From the NCBI GenBank assembly GCA_029747015.1, contig JAKOGI010000827.1, positions 224,001-288,000 on the forward strand: a stretch of DNA of 64,000 nucleotides, in the 5' to 3' direction. The notes beneath the pieces were generated by a model. The model made no database searches and was not told the DNA's origin. It worked only from the letters and a program-made list of their open reading frames with translations. The position numbers and the translations under genes were made by a program. Shown piece after piece: positions 47,690 through 59,140 of the stretch. The stretch is from Carnegiea gigantea (Eukaryota > Streptophyta > Magnoliopsida > Caryophyllales > Cactaceae). Each line of letters begins with the position of its first letter. Within the stretch, counting starts at the first letter, position 1.

Positions 47690-50020
47690 AGGCTAAGTAC
47701 ATCAAGGCTTCCTGGTCTGATGCTTTCTTAAAGGAGGCTGACTAGATGATGAAGCTCCTTGGGCATGTTGCTTCTGAGAAGAAGACTGAGTAGATGGTGA
47801 AGATCAATGTCTTTGTTCATCCTTCCTTGGACTTCTAACATTTCTCTTCTATCCATTGTCCTTCTTTTTCCTTAACTTGTCTTTGCCTCTCCTAATCTCT
47901 AGCACACTTTCCTCTCTATGACTTATTGAATTATGACCATATTATTTGCATTTCCTACTCCCAAGGGTATTGATTCTGGTGTACTACTTCCTCAACTCAG
48001 TAACATTCCTTCTCTTCTCACTATGTGGCCTGCTTGTTTTGATCTCAATAGGTAACCGCATAACTTTGAATACTTTCTCTCTTCTCAGAACACAGGTTCT
48101 TTACTAGGTTCCATGATACATCATATCTCTGTAAGTGACTTTTGATAGTGTATGCTGGGTGAGAAAATGACTCAATGTCAAGACTTTTCCCCAAAATGCG
48201 CCTTGCTCCATGCTTGCAAGGTATCCATTTATTTTCCGTCATACCAACATAATGATGCTGATTAAGGCCCACAATGAATGAGGTAACCCTATCGACGACT
48301 CTCAAAAATGCCTCTACTAGTAGGTGTAACTATAGAACTTCTACTTGACATCGCAACCTTCACAAGCAGCAGTTTGACTCTTAGAATGAGCACACTAGGC
48401 TAGGAATTAGCTACTTTAAATCTATTAACTATGATCTTCATAATTTAATCCTAGTCTCTTATAACAAAGCGTGTATCTAAACTTCTCAATTTTCTCATTA
48501 AAAGACTCCCTAAAACTGGAGGCATTGTCAAGGAATTTGGGATCAAGGGGGAAGGTATCGTGGCCCAGTGCTCAATAGGTACCCTAAAGTAGCCACTCAT
48601 ATGTAACAATTAACTCCTTCATTAATTCCATTACTTGATTGTGAACATGTTCAATTTAGGCATTACATGATGTCCAAAACAAGTAGTATAACTTTGCACC
48701 TACAGTAGCAGTAAATTAAAACGAAGCACCCAATTTAAAACAAAGTATCAAACAATGAAAAAATAAGGGACATGAAATTGAAGTAAACATAATCAGGGGA
48801 GTCAACAAAGGAGTTTCTATAAAAGTGTACCATATAGATTCTTCCTTACTTTCTGGAAAAATCATATCCATTGTTTTAATTAAACCCTAACATGTGAAAT
48901 AAGTCATAAACCTGTCATATAAGTTATCTAATGAAAGGCGTGTCATATAAGTTATGCAATGAGCACATAGGAATGGGATATATGTCTATACTAAGTGTCT
49001 GCCAGAAATAAAAGTCATCTTAGAGAAATTTACACCATCTAAGCTCAATCTTAAAGCCCTAAAGAAGTATGCCCAATTTAGTTCTCCTTTTCCATATCCC
49101 CATATGCAAGGGGAAGTAGCCATTGTTTGCATGAAGGGCCATTGAAGTCAATATGACCACTTTATAAGGTCCTCTTAGTAACCATCCATCAACTCCTTTA
49201 GGGAACTTAAGAAGATTTTGGTTTAGGTAGTAATGGTTTAGAGGAAGAGAAGAGTCCAAATAAGTAAATAGTTAATGTTAGAGTAGATAATTAAAGGGGA
49301 GAAAAGTGTTTCTAGAATTTGCCACACTTCTGATCTTGAATGGTGACTTTGGTTGACGAGAATTAGATTTGGATCTATGAGATAAAGAAATTATAGTTGT
49401 AAAGGCCTTCTCGGGTGATTTGGAAGTCTTTTGAGGTGAAGGCCTTTTGGTTGGTGACTTGGAGTTCTGTACAAGGCTAGTTTTACAGTTAATAGGGTGG
49501 CTATGTGGAGTTAGAATAGGCTAGCTATGTGGGGTGATAATGAGCTTGTCAACCCATTCCTCAGTCTTTGCACTCCTCATAGGAAGTAAACCCATATACT
49601 ACTCCTCCTCAAGGTGATAGAACTCAAATCCTAAATCATTATCACTCACATTACCATATATGTTTTTAGGAGGGTTTTTATTATTAACTTTCTCATTTAA
49701 GCATGAGTTTGGTTGCAGATTCTATAGTTGTTGTTCACAGAAGTGGTATGGAGAAGGGTTGTTTATGCTTAACATGTATGTAGGAATATCGCCCACAGCA
49801 TAATCCGACAGATTCACCGAATTCAACCAATCATCATCATAACTAAGAGGTAACTTCCTTCTACAACCGATTGGGAGACGACTAAACCCTTTTGCTCTCA
49901 GCTGAGCCTTTACATCCCTTTGCAAATCTAGGATTTGATACATACCCAAATTCATCTCTATTTCAACCTTATTGCCTTCAAAAAATACTAGCAACAATAT
50001 ATTCCCTTCAATCTACAAAC
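47690..50020 (-). pseudogene. mudrA-like: MURA-type MULE transposase, broken
   Basis: The N-terminal frame (49997-49722) starts MLLVFFEGNKVEIEMN and has no domain that I recognise. The DDE core begins at about 49200 with GVDGWLLRGPYK, the first catalytic Asp, and ALHANNGYFPLHMGI. Downstream, TFPLDPKFLDNASSF and ESFNEKI (about 48540-48480) mark the end of the core. The SWIM-type zinc finger at 48305-48045 reads FIVGLNQHHYVGMTENKWIPCKH with HPAY after it; the C-x-C of SWIM is lost. A basic tail with a decayed knuckle, KCK-YGHNS, follows near 47940. Many stops; the second and third catalytic acids were not located. Confidence 0.8.
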
Positions 50021-50068
50021 ACAAAATAATACATATTTGTTTCTAAAATAAATAGAGGGTCAAACCAA

Positions 50069-50200
50069 CACCACCAAAAAAAGGTCATATAGCAATAGAA
50101 TTAGCGATGAAAAAAACTCAATTAGCAATGGATTTTTAAAATCAATGACAAAAATGGCGGCAATGACGATGTGTCATCGTTTTGCCGAATGGCATTTCCT
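50069..50200 (+). repeat. Left end and subterminal repeats of the CACTA element
   Basis: CACCACCAAAAAAAGG followed by AGCAATAGAATTAGCGATG and similar words. This fits the short inverted terminus plus subterminal array of CACTA elements. Confidence 0.6.
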
Positions 50201-51490
50201 TTTTAAAAAATTTTAGATAGACATTTCGTTGTCATTTTTGATAGTTTTTTTTGATAAAATGCTTGTTTTTTCGAGTATCCCTTAGTACAATACATGTAAT
50301 TCCTTTTAGAAAATTACAAAGAGGATATTCAATCCATTCGACACTAATACTTTCTTCGAAGTGTTCACAATAATTCCAAACCAGAAACAAGCTAAATGTC
50401 ACATAAAACCAAATAATTTCCAAGTGTTTCATCACAACTCAAGTCATAAGTTCACAGAAATAACATGCAGTTCCCCAAAAGGGCAGCATACTTAACGACA
50501 CCATGAACAAGAGATCATTATCCTCAATAAAATGCACATATATATGCATGGATAGCGAGGTGAGAAGTAAGCAACTTAGGAATCAATCCTTAAGGGTAAT
50601 ATCATTGTATTCTTCATCCGCATCCTTATCCTCATCCTCATATTCGTCATGTTGTGGATGATTAACAAAGGGTGGTTGTAATCCCGAGCCAGAAGCTTAT
50701 TACATTTGGAAAAATGCTTACAGTTGATTATTGATGCTCATCATTTGTTTGCTCATTTCCTTGTTGCTTTTGCTGAGCATTTGGTTGGATTCCTCTAATT
50801 GCTTATATTTTTTTCATAAGCATCCGGTAACTTTCAGCTTCCGAAGTTAGCTCAACCCTAAGTTGGTTACCATAGCCTTTAGATCATTCAACTTCTCTTG
50901 CGATAGAATATAACCTATACCTACTAAAAGCTATTTATGTGAAGGATACATTAGTAACAATAACTATACTTATCCAAAGGTAAGATTGTATGAAACTTTA
51001 ATATTAAAACTTTACCAGATCCTTGAGATGGACTAATGTTAGAGGATTCCCAAATGTTGACATTCTCCTCTCCAGTGCCATAAATGCGTCCGTTTTTGTT
51101 CATGTAGGTGTTCACTCGTGACTTATTTACATTTGGAAATGATTGAGATGTATCTTGGGAATTTTCATCTGACGGCCTTAGAAAGTTGATGATATTTTGA
51201 AATTCTTGTTCAAAGGATTCCTACAATATCAAAACATTTGCAAAAAATCAAGTATCTTATACTTAATGAAATTATGTGAATCAAGATTGAACAATGAATT
51301 AAGATTGAACATCAAGAATAGCTTATGTACATTTATTGTGATTTCTTATCAACCCAAGGTCCATCGTCTTAACAATGAAGTTGTGAGTGCGAGTGAATAG
51401 CTCAACAATTGTGGGATCCATCCCAAGTTGCTTCGTCTATGTGCAAAACAAATTTAGAAAACACATGAAACACCATAGTAAAACAATTAA
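50201..51490 (-). other. CACTA 3' region
   Basis: No clear domain. Short pieces resemble the low-complexity C-terminal end of CACTA proteins. GAT/GAG-rich codons on the minus strand at 50605-50660 could encode an acidic stretch. Confidence 0.4.
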
Positions 51491-52560
51491 CTAAAAAAAG
51501 TTGTAAGAGGTAAAGTTAGCTACCAAACGCATTCTATGCTCAAGTACAGGGATCGAGCCATATGTGTAGAAAAATGGTCTAAGGTTTTGTGGATCACTAA
51601 GGCGATTTAGTTGGGCTTGTTCACACAATTTCTTGTATGCTTTGTTCGCCCAATATTGGTTGAGTTCTTTCCAATTACTGTTAGTGAGTCGTACAAAATG
51701 TCTATTGAACTCTTTTGCTTTCCTGAGGAAGTCCCTCAAATTTGCATTGCCTCTATTTTTAAAATTTCTCCTGATTCACGCATTATGGATAGAAAGTGAA
51801 CCACTTCTGCAATTCAGAAGACAACAAACAAATTAAATAATGCCATAATAATAAATCTCCTACATATAAAGTGTTAATGTGTGGTCACTTTAGTTACCTT
51901 GAACTCTCCAGACTACATATCTAGGCACTTCATCCCAATAGGCCAAGTTCTATCATATTTGCTTTGAAAAATCAAATAAATCCTAGCAATAGCACCATCA
52001 TTTAGGATAGATGTATTTCAACAGATTACATCAAATTAACGCCATATAACACAAAATAATTCAAGTTAGAAACAAGTAACTCCGCTTGACTTACCCAATA
52101 CTACCTGGCACAATATATATCTTAGTTTGAGTGCATCCATACCTAGATTGTGCTTTACTATCTCCAGTTCCAATGTCTTGTTGGGACTGGTTAGAGGCAG
52201 GGTCACCAACAGTATGAGCAGTGTAGAACGGTAAGGTTCACAACATTGATAATAGGGGTGTAGCTTGGAATGTTATATCGAAACTGCTGGTACACTAAAG
52301 TCTGGTTTGGGAAAAACCTTATAGGAAATGTCCCAAATTGATTAGGGATTGGGATTGTTCTTGAAACACCAGGAGTATAAGCACTCATGGGTGCTCCTAT
52401 GGAATATGTATCATGAGATGTTTAGGAGGAAAATTGATCAATGTTCACAAGATGTGCACTGGAGCTCCTACACCCTCTTCCTCTACCACGAGCAGAGGAC
52501 TTACCTCGAGGAGAGTTGGAATTCACACCTGAAATAGTTGATAACAAATGCAACTATAAA
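51491..52560 (-). pseudogene. CACTA TNP1-type region
   Basis: A segment at 51739-51491 reads NWKELNQYWANKAYKKLCEQ and later YGSIPVLEHRMRL. This fits the plant Ptta/En/Spm transposase family, in which a W-x2-L..W segment is followed by N-K-x-N-R and H-x-G-S-x-S-F. Upstream, 52500-52430 encodes an Arg/Gly/Ser-rich stretch and a low-complexity linker. In En/Spm the TNP1/TnpA-type product binds subterminal repeats. Its distance from DUF4216 suggests a separate exon or second gene. Confidence 0.55.
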
Positions 52561-52599
52561 TAACAATTGTACATATAAGTAGTTTATTCATAGAACATA

Positions 52600-53430
52600 A
52601 TAGATAGAGAATGCAAGTTTCACAATTAAACAAAATAACAGTAAATTCATAACCAATTGTTACAAAACTAAGTAATGAAATACGTAACAATTTCTAAGCA
52701 TGTAATTGTCTACATCATCATCATCCTCCTCCTCCTTTCCATCCTCATCATCATTTTCATCATCTCATCGTCATCATCATTTCATTTCCATTATCCCACT
52801 AAGCCTCTTGATCACCTCATCCACTTCTTCCTTATATATATCATCATTTCTTTGAACAAATGAAAAACCCATATCATCATTAACCTCTTCCATTGGTGCA
52901 CTTTGGTCCACCAATGAAGTGGGGATAACATCATTCACAAGCTCCACAAGTGTTGTCATTCTCGATTGTTGGTAAGCAATAGGTAAAGTGTAGTATTTAT
53001 CCACTCTTACCTTTAGTTTGGTTGGTGTAACAACAAGCCAATGCATATTGTTTTTTGATCGATCTAGATGTGGTATGTTGTACATTTGTGATGTAGTGTT
53101 TGGAAAGATGAATGGGTCATACTTTCTATACCTCCTTGTGTGATGAACGTCAATAAGTTTGCTTAATTTATGAGATCGTGTCCCATGATTCAAGGTGGGA
53201 TCAAACCACTCACAATTGAATAGCACACATCTTTTAAGTGGTTCACCTAGATACTTAATTTTTATAATATCTTTAAGTATGCCATAATAATCATTTTCAC
53301 TGTCACCTTCTCCAGTCCCACATATACCAATACCACAATTATATGTTTTCTTTCCGACACTGCGAGCTTCTATGTGGAATTTAAATCCAGTAACTCTATA
53401 TGTTGCCTACGTTGAGACACACCTATTAGA
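52600..53430 (-). pseudogene. CACTA transposase C-terminal part with DUF4216
   Basis: The frame reads GFKFHIEARSVGKKT, YYGILKDIIKIKYLG, then at 53226 LFNCEWFDPTLNHGTRSHK, HHTRRYRKYDPFIFP, and VYNIP-type DUF4216 end motifs. After it comes a D/E-rich stretch made of GAT/GAG repeats at 52780-52710. This is the usual end of TnpD-type CACTA transposases. Confidence 0.8.
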
Positions 53431-53776
53431 CTTCATAACCAATTATATCAAATACCAATGTTTGTAGTTGTCAAACAATTGAATGTAATGCACCTAAGGT
53501 GACATAAAAAGGTGATTTTAGTTAATACAGTGCACCAAATTGTATCTAAGTATCTGTAAGGGACAAAGTTAAATTATTACACTTTGACGAAACCAATCTG
53601 CAAATTACGTTTCAATGATTGTGTGAACATCAGCATCACTAATATTGCGATGACTTGTTCTGTGAAAATTACGTCACATTTTGAAAGGTGGGAATTAAAC
53701 TAGTGTTCTGCAGGATAAACTCAATTAATCCTTACAATGGTAAGGTAGCACTCACCTAATATGAGGTTTAACTTCA

Positions 53777-54510
53777 TCACAATTTAATAACATGTAAAGA
53801 TGAGCAGCAACTTTTACGGCGACAATCAATGTATATTACATCGTTCATAAGATCTTTAATAACCTTCTTCATCTGCCCATAGTTTTTTGGCACGTAGTTG
53901 TTAGATGGGCACATCTCTTTCGTTAATTGAACAATTTCATTGAAATAATTTTGTAGCATGTTATAATAGAACCTGATACCTAGTAGTCTAACAGCAACAG
54001 AGAGCTCACTGTGGGTAGAAAAACCATCATATAGGGGTTGTTGAGTAGTTTGAACCATATTATATAGTGGTTCTTGATAAATGCATGGCTCTTCATCCCT
54101 AATATTTTGATTTGCTAGTATAGCATCACTAACATGTACTCCATACGATCTACATAGAATTTATTGTAGTCATTATTAGTATGACTAAAACCGCCAACTT
54201 CAGGCATTTTATTAGTAGAATACCCAAAATCATATTATTGAAGTTCTACATCTTCATGACTTATCAATACCAATATTCTTTCACAAAATTCTCATACATA
54301 AGGCGCATCTTTACCTCATCAGTGTTATGTACACTCTATTTTTACATTCAGCATACGGACATCCATACTTCCCCCCATTTTGAAACTCTGTATGCGTATG
54401 TGTAAATTCATCAAATTGATTTACTGCATTTAGAAATTCTTACGTACAACCATTACAATAAGGCAATAATCTATTGTAAATCGGCCAATGATGTGGAGAG
54501 TCATTCATAT
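53777..54510 (-). pseudogene. CACTA transposase N-terminal part
   Basis: Begins at about 54510 with a transposase-associated domain (FLNAVNQFDEFTH, GCPYAEC, YENFVKEYWY). From 54058 it reads PLYDGFSTHSELSVAVRLL, YYNMLQNYFNEIVQLTKEMC and YGQMKKVIKDL, the start of Transposase_21, then IDCRRKSC. Only about 350 bases separate this from the DUF4216 part, so the central Transposase_21 domain with the catalytic acids is missing. Confidence 0.8.
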
Positions 54511-54686
54511 TTTGCTCAAGCAACAATATTCATGAAAGTTATTAGATTAGTATTAATTTTAATTGATATAATTATAATTATAAAAATTATATATTTTTGA
54601 ATAGCCAGATGCAACATTAACTAATCCACAAAAATGTATGTAAGTACATGAACTTAAATATATATAACATTAGAAACAAGCATCAT

Positions 54687-55650
54687 ATAAGATATATAAT
54701 TGAATATATAAACATATACGCTAACTTACATGAAGCTTTTTAAATATTTATGTTCCACTACATACATCTTGTTAAATTATGAATCTACATGCTCATAATT
54801 TTATTTGCCAAAGATTCTATATCTAATTACTTTGAATTACAAACAAAAAGATCAAATCACATCAGCATACAGGCCACATTATAACATCAAGTTTATGGCT
54901 AATAATATCATTGAAATACATCACCCAATGTTAACAATTATTACTTTTAAGCCATGCCAATTTACAAATATTGTTCACTTCAACTCCCACTAATTTTACA
55001 ATCGAAACATAAATTACAATAATTTTATACATTTCTACTTACAAAATTCTATAAATATATTTCTGCTCTTGCAAATTTCAGAAAACTAATAATAAATTCA
55101 AACTTGAGCATTTCATTTCCACCAATATATCATATTTTAAGTAAAATTACCAAAACTAGACCCCAAATTATATTGAGGAAAAAGTTGAAGCAAATTGGAG
55201 CAATTACTTCACACAAATTTCACAATTCAACAGAAACATGAACTACGTATGAAATTTCAACAACGTGCTATTAAAATTCTTAGGAATCAAAACTAAAAGA
55301 GGTGAGAGAAAATTTACCCAAATTCGGTTAGTGGAATTTTGGTCGGCGGCAGCCCAAGGAGGTGGGGCATGAGTGGTGGAAGAGAGGCTCACTCTGTGGC
55401 TTTCAAATGCTTGAGGAAATGAAGAAGCATGAACTGCATCAGGTTCTTCATTTGGGCCTAGTAAAGAAATTTCAATCGCCAGTTTAAAATTGAATTTTTT
55501 ATACTGTTTAGACATGGACATTCCGTTGCTGAACAGTAAAAGAATGTAGTTTTTTAGCCTGGCAACAAAATTTATGGTGACAGGCTCCATAATCCATCGC
55601 TGACTCTGATAAATTTTACTCCCAGTTTGTTCATCGCTATATCTATTGCT
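54687..55650. repeat. Tandem duplication in the CACTA 5' region, unit 1
   Basis: 964 bp, from ATAAGATATATAATTG to ATATCTATTGCT. It aligns along its full length with unit 2. A 115-codon minus-strand frame (55590-55243) lies inside but is interrupted in unit 2, so it is probably not a gene. Confidence 0.85.
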
Positions 55651-56611
55651 ATAAGATATATAATTGAATATATAAACATATACGCTAACTTACATGAAGA
55701 TTTTCAAATATTTATGTTCCAATGCTCACATCTTGTTAAATTATGAATCTCCATGCTCACAATTTTACTTAGCAAAGATTCTATATCTAATTACTCCTAA
55801 TTACAAACAAAAACATCAAATCACATTAGCATACAGGCCACATTATACCATCAAGTTTATGGCTAACAATATCATTGAAATACCTCATCCAATATTAACG
55901 ATTATTACTTTTAAGGCATGCCAATTTACAAATATTGTTCACTTCGACTCCCACTAATTTCATAATCGAAACATAAGTTACAGTAATTTTATACATTTCT
56001 GCTTTCAAAATTCTACAAATATATTTTTACTCTTGCAAATTCCACAAAACTAATAATGGATTCAAACTTGAGCATTTCATTTCCACCAATATATCACATT
56101 TTAAGTAAAATTACCAAACCTAGATCCTAAATTACATTGAGGGAAAAGTTAAAGCAAATTGGAGCAATTAATTCACATAAATTCCACAATTCAACAAAAA
56201 CATGAACTACCTATGAAATTTCAACAATCTACTGTTAAAATTCTTAGGAATAACTAAAATAGGTGAGAGAAAATTTACCCAAATTCGGTTAGTGACATTT
56301 TGGTTGGCGATGGCCCAACGAGGTGGGGCATGACACCGTGGAAGGGGGCTCTTGCTATGCGTTTCAAATGCTCGAGGAAATTAAAAAGAATGAACTAGAA
56401 CAAGTTCTTAATTCGAGCCTGGTAAAGGAATTTCTATCGCTAATTTGAAATTGAATTTTTTATACTATTTGGAGACGGACACTTCGTTGCAGAATAGTAA
56501 AAAAATTTATTTTTTTAGCTTGGCGACAAAATTTAAGGTGACAGACTCCGTAATCTGTCACCAACTATGACAAATTTTACTCCTAGTTTGTTCATCGCTG
56601 TATCTGTTGCT
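55651..56611. repeat. Tandem duplication in the CACTA 5' region, unit 2
   Basis: 961 bp, ending TATCTGTTGCT just before the terminal subrepeats. Differences from unit 1 are frequent but mostly single bases. Confidence 0.85.
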
Positions 56612-56673
56612 AATTGTTGCGGATCTAGATCCGTCGCTATTTTTCGTTGTCATTTAGTGCATTTTTAGTAGTG
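56570..56673 (-). repeat. Right end and subterminal repeats of the CACTA element
   Basis: The minus strand reads CACTACTAAAAATGC, then AGCGACGGATCTAGATCCG, a palindrome, and AGCAACAGATACAGCGATG. These repeat the subterminal words of the left end. Confidence 0.75.
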
Positions 56674-57314
56674 TGGAAGTAAACAATGGATTTCCAAAAA
56701 AGTGTATTTAAAATTCAGTAGATTAACTACTAAAAATATAATTAAACCCACTTAAATTACCCTAAACCATACAAAACCCCTGAAATTTGGCCTTCAAATT
56801 TACTACCCCAACCCCTAATTTTTGAATACATTTTTCAAATACCCAATATGTTCAACAATTTTTAAATTGCAACTTCACCAGCATTTTCAACATAACAAAT
56901 CACTACCACTTTAAAATTACAACTCTAATCTCGATTAATTATTTTACTAGCTACTAGAGCACCTGAAACCCGAATTTAACGCCATCCCACCCACTAAAAG
57001 GAATCATCACCCAACTTTGCCAGATATTCCATTTTTTTTTAAAAAAAAACATAAAGTTACCTTCTTCATAGGTTTAACATCTTCGTTTTTGTTTAGATTC
57101 ATAGCTTGTTTTAGTGGGGACCTCATGACTTGACAATTCTGGACACCAATTTCGAATATTCGTGGGTGGGCCTGGGGTTTTTTTGGACTATATGAGAGGA
57201 TTCGTTCGTCAAGTTACAGCGAAGAGAGAGATAGTGAGTGATGCAGAGAGGTAAAGTGGGCCTAGGGTTCTCACACTTCTTGGGATTTAGTTAGGAAACC
57301 CAGAAGGGCTATGG

Positions 57315-57363
<49 letters not shown>

Positions 57364-57376
57364 TGTGTGGAGAGAT

Positions 57377-57410
<34 letters not shown>

Positions 57411-57509
57411 TGAAAGAGTTTGCTAGGAGGGAAACCAATTCTATAATAGAGGGTTGTTGAAGGATTGGGTTTTTTCCCCCCACCTCCTAACATTGTCTCA
57501 TTGAGGAAG
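56674..57509 (-). promoter_or_regulatory. Upstream region of the MULE transposase
   Basis: The part of the MULE between CACTA and right terminal repeat. On the minus strand a short open stretch near 57105-57050 (MNLNKNEDVKPMKK) ends at a possible donor GTAACTTT, so a small first exon is possible. (GA)n tracts lie at 57317-57360 and 57372-57410; CT-rich leaders are common in plants. Confidence 0.35.
57317..57410. repeat. (GA)n microsatellite
   Basis: About 44 bases of GA, a short AT-rich break, then about 38 bases of imperfect GA. It makes Leu/Ser-repeat frames on the minus strand that are not genes. Confidence 0.95.
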
Positions 57510-57686
57510 CTATTTTCACAAGGGCAAAATGGAAATACCATGCCGATTGGATGGCCAATATAACTTTTGCGTTGGGACTTACAAATTAGTGAGCCTAAAT
57601 GCTTAGTGTCCAAAAATTATTTTTGGAAATTGTGGGTTTTGAAAGTGTTTACCCTAAACCTCATGGACCCAAATGCAAATTTTTCC
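57510..57686 (-). repeat. Right terminal inverted repeat of the MULE
   Basis: The minus strand starts GGAAAAATTTGCATTTGGG at 57686 and includes TTTCCATTTTGCCC near the inner end. GGAAAAATT starts are common among plant MULEs. Confidence 0.75.
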
Positions 57687-57839
57687 ATATTTACTCCAAT
57701 GGAGAGAAAATTGAGGCAAAAATCAATCTTAATTGAAAATCCTTGAGATACTAATTATTGATCATTGCTAACATACTTTTAATCACTTGTAGGACCTAGA
57801 AAGACAATAATATGTCCAAGCATATTTCATATGGATCAC

Positions 57840-58180
57840 CGTAAAAAAATGAATACTTTGAGAAATGATTGGATTTGTGTCTTAGATGATTGCGATTTCA
57901 GATAGCTATTGAATGCCATGGTTGGACAATATTAGAGAAAAGAGAATCTAACTTATTGGAAATTGGCATAATCAAGTAAAAGCTACAAGATAATTTACAA
58001 GAGTGGAAGTATTTACTTGTATTGGACGATGTTTGGGAAAGATTCACACAAATATGGGAGTCTATAAGGGGTTTATTACATAACATTGGTGGATAAAAGG
58101 GTACTACACTTCTTGTGAGCTCACTTAGTGAGTGATGTATTTCACGGCAAGAACTTAAAGGGGAGCAAGATACAAACAAG
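57840..58180 (+). pseudogene. NB-ARC (NLR resistance gene) fragment
   Basis: Readable in shifting frames: WICVLDDCDF and LLNAMV (RNBS-A region), LQDNLQEWKYLLVLDDVWER with the kinase-2 motif at 58010-58036, then WESIRGLLHNIGG and GTTLLVSS at the RNBS-B position (usually ending TTR). The Trp after kinase-2 is typical of CC-type NLRs. No P-loop, ARC2 or LRR was seen, and stops occur between motifs. It begins about 150 bp outside the MULE end. Confidence 0.75.
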
Positions 58181-59140
58181 ACACTCCCATAATGCGATGT
58201 GAACTATGAAGGCCTACCTTTGCTGAAACAAGGTAAATTTGACTCAATGCTGGATAAGACTTACCACCAACCTTGAGACATGGCCCTTTAGTAGCTAGCT
58301 TGGATGAGGCACACCACCAAATAGCAATCAAGACTCACTAGATCACCACCTTCAAAGGCCACTTTGTGGGATAAGCTAGAGAGAATTTTGAGGGAAGGAG
58401 CAATGCTCAACTTTCAGTAATCTTCAACTAAGGCTTACATTCAGAAAATTAGGCTTATAACCAAGCCTTCCACCTCTCACACTTTAGCTAGTTGAAGTAC
58501 AAAGGGCTAAAAATAGTAAAACATCATTCTTATCAAACAGACCTAAATAGACTATTAAGTACCAGAAGCTTTGACACCTATTTAACCCATTAACCATGGC
58601 TTAATGAGGTGTCAAGCTGAAACAACCCACAAAGTACTAATAATCATGACTAAACCAAGCAAGTTGCAACTCTTTTCTAGAGGAATGCCTAGCCATAATG
58701 CAAGTAGGCTGTAGCCTAGTATCCACTAGCCTAAGGATTTCCTCCCATTCTGTTGCTGGTTAATAGCAGATGATGACTGAGCTGATTCTGGCATTTTAAG
58801 GTCGTGTTGGATAATATGTTATACACACTTCAATGGCCTTAAACTTGCCAAAAGTGATCAGTAACATAGGCTTAAAAATGACTTCTTTAGACTAGGCTTA
58901 CTGCCCTATAATATGGGCAGTTTAGCAGTGTATTCTTACTTATGATTGGCCAGTAATCAAAATAGGAAAGCAATTGGCTTCATATAAAAGATCTTTTGTT
59001 AGCTAATAAATAAAGTAAGTTGCTTCCCAAAGCAAGCCCTAAAGCTTTAATAAATGAGGGACCACAATGCAGGCTCGACACTCAAAGCTATGCATTCTAT
59101 TATAGGCACGTGGTTGGTTGGTGGCTTCTTGGACTAGAAC
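58181..59140. other. Stretch without a recognisable gene
   Basis: No domain on either strand. Since it follows the minus-strand integrase end at 59141, it may contain that element's 3' untranslated region and LTR, but no LTR ends were identified. Confidence 0.4.

Larger units (their letters stand above)
50069..56673 (-). mobile_element. CACTA (En/Spm) transposon with damaged transposase
   Basis: The right end, read inward on the minus strand, is CACTACTAAAAATGCACT. The left end is CACCACCAAAAAAAGG, a two-base variant. Subterminal motifs around TAGCAA and GCGATG recur near both ends. Inside lie minus-strand transposase parts with a Transposase_21 N-terminus, DUF4216 and a TNP1-type region. 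The 3-bp flanks (CAA left, TGG right) do not match. It lies just upstream of the MURA coding start, so it was inserted into the MULE. Confidence 0.75.
46079..57686. mobile_element. Mutator-like element with two convergent genes
   Basis: Imperfect inverted terminal repeats at 46079-46276 and 57510-57686 enclose a GRF zinc-finger gene (plus strand, left), a MURA-type transposase gene (minus strand, right) and a CACTA element inserted later. In both ends GAAAA-TTTGCATTTG-GTCCAT is followed at like spacing by ACAATTT-CAAAAAT-ATTT and C-TTTTGCCC. Without the CACTA the element is about 5.0 kb. A 9-bp target duplication could not be confirmed. The layout is like MuDR, where mudrA and mudrB face each other and each starts from a terminal repeat. 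Confidence 0.75.

Noticed and set aside
55243..55590. 115-codon minus-strand frame as a CACTA gene
   Set aside because: The matching frame in the second tandem unit is broken, and no domain is seen.
57271..57613. Leu/Ser-repeat protein frames
   Set aside because: Direct translation of the (GA)n microsatellite.
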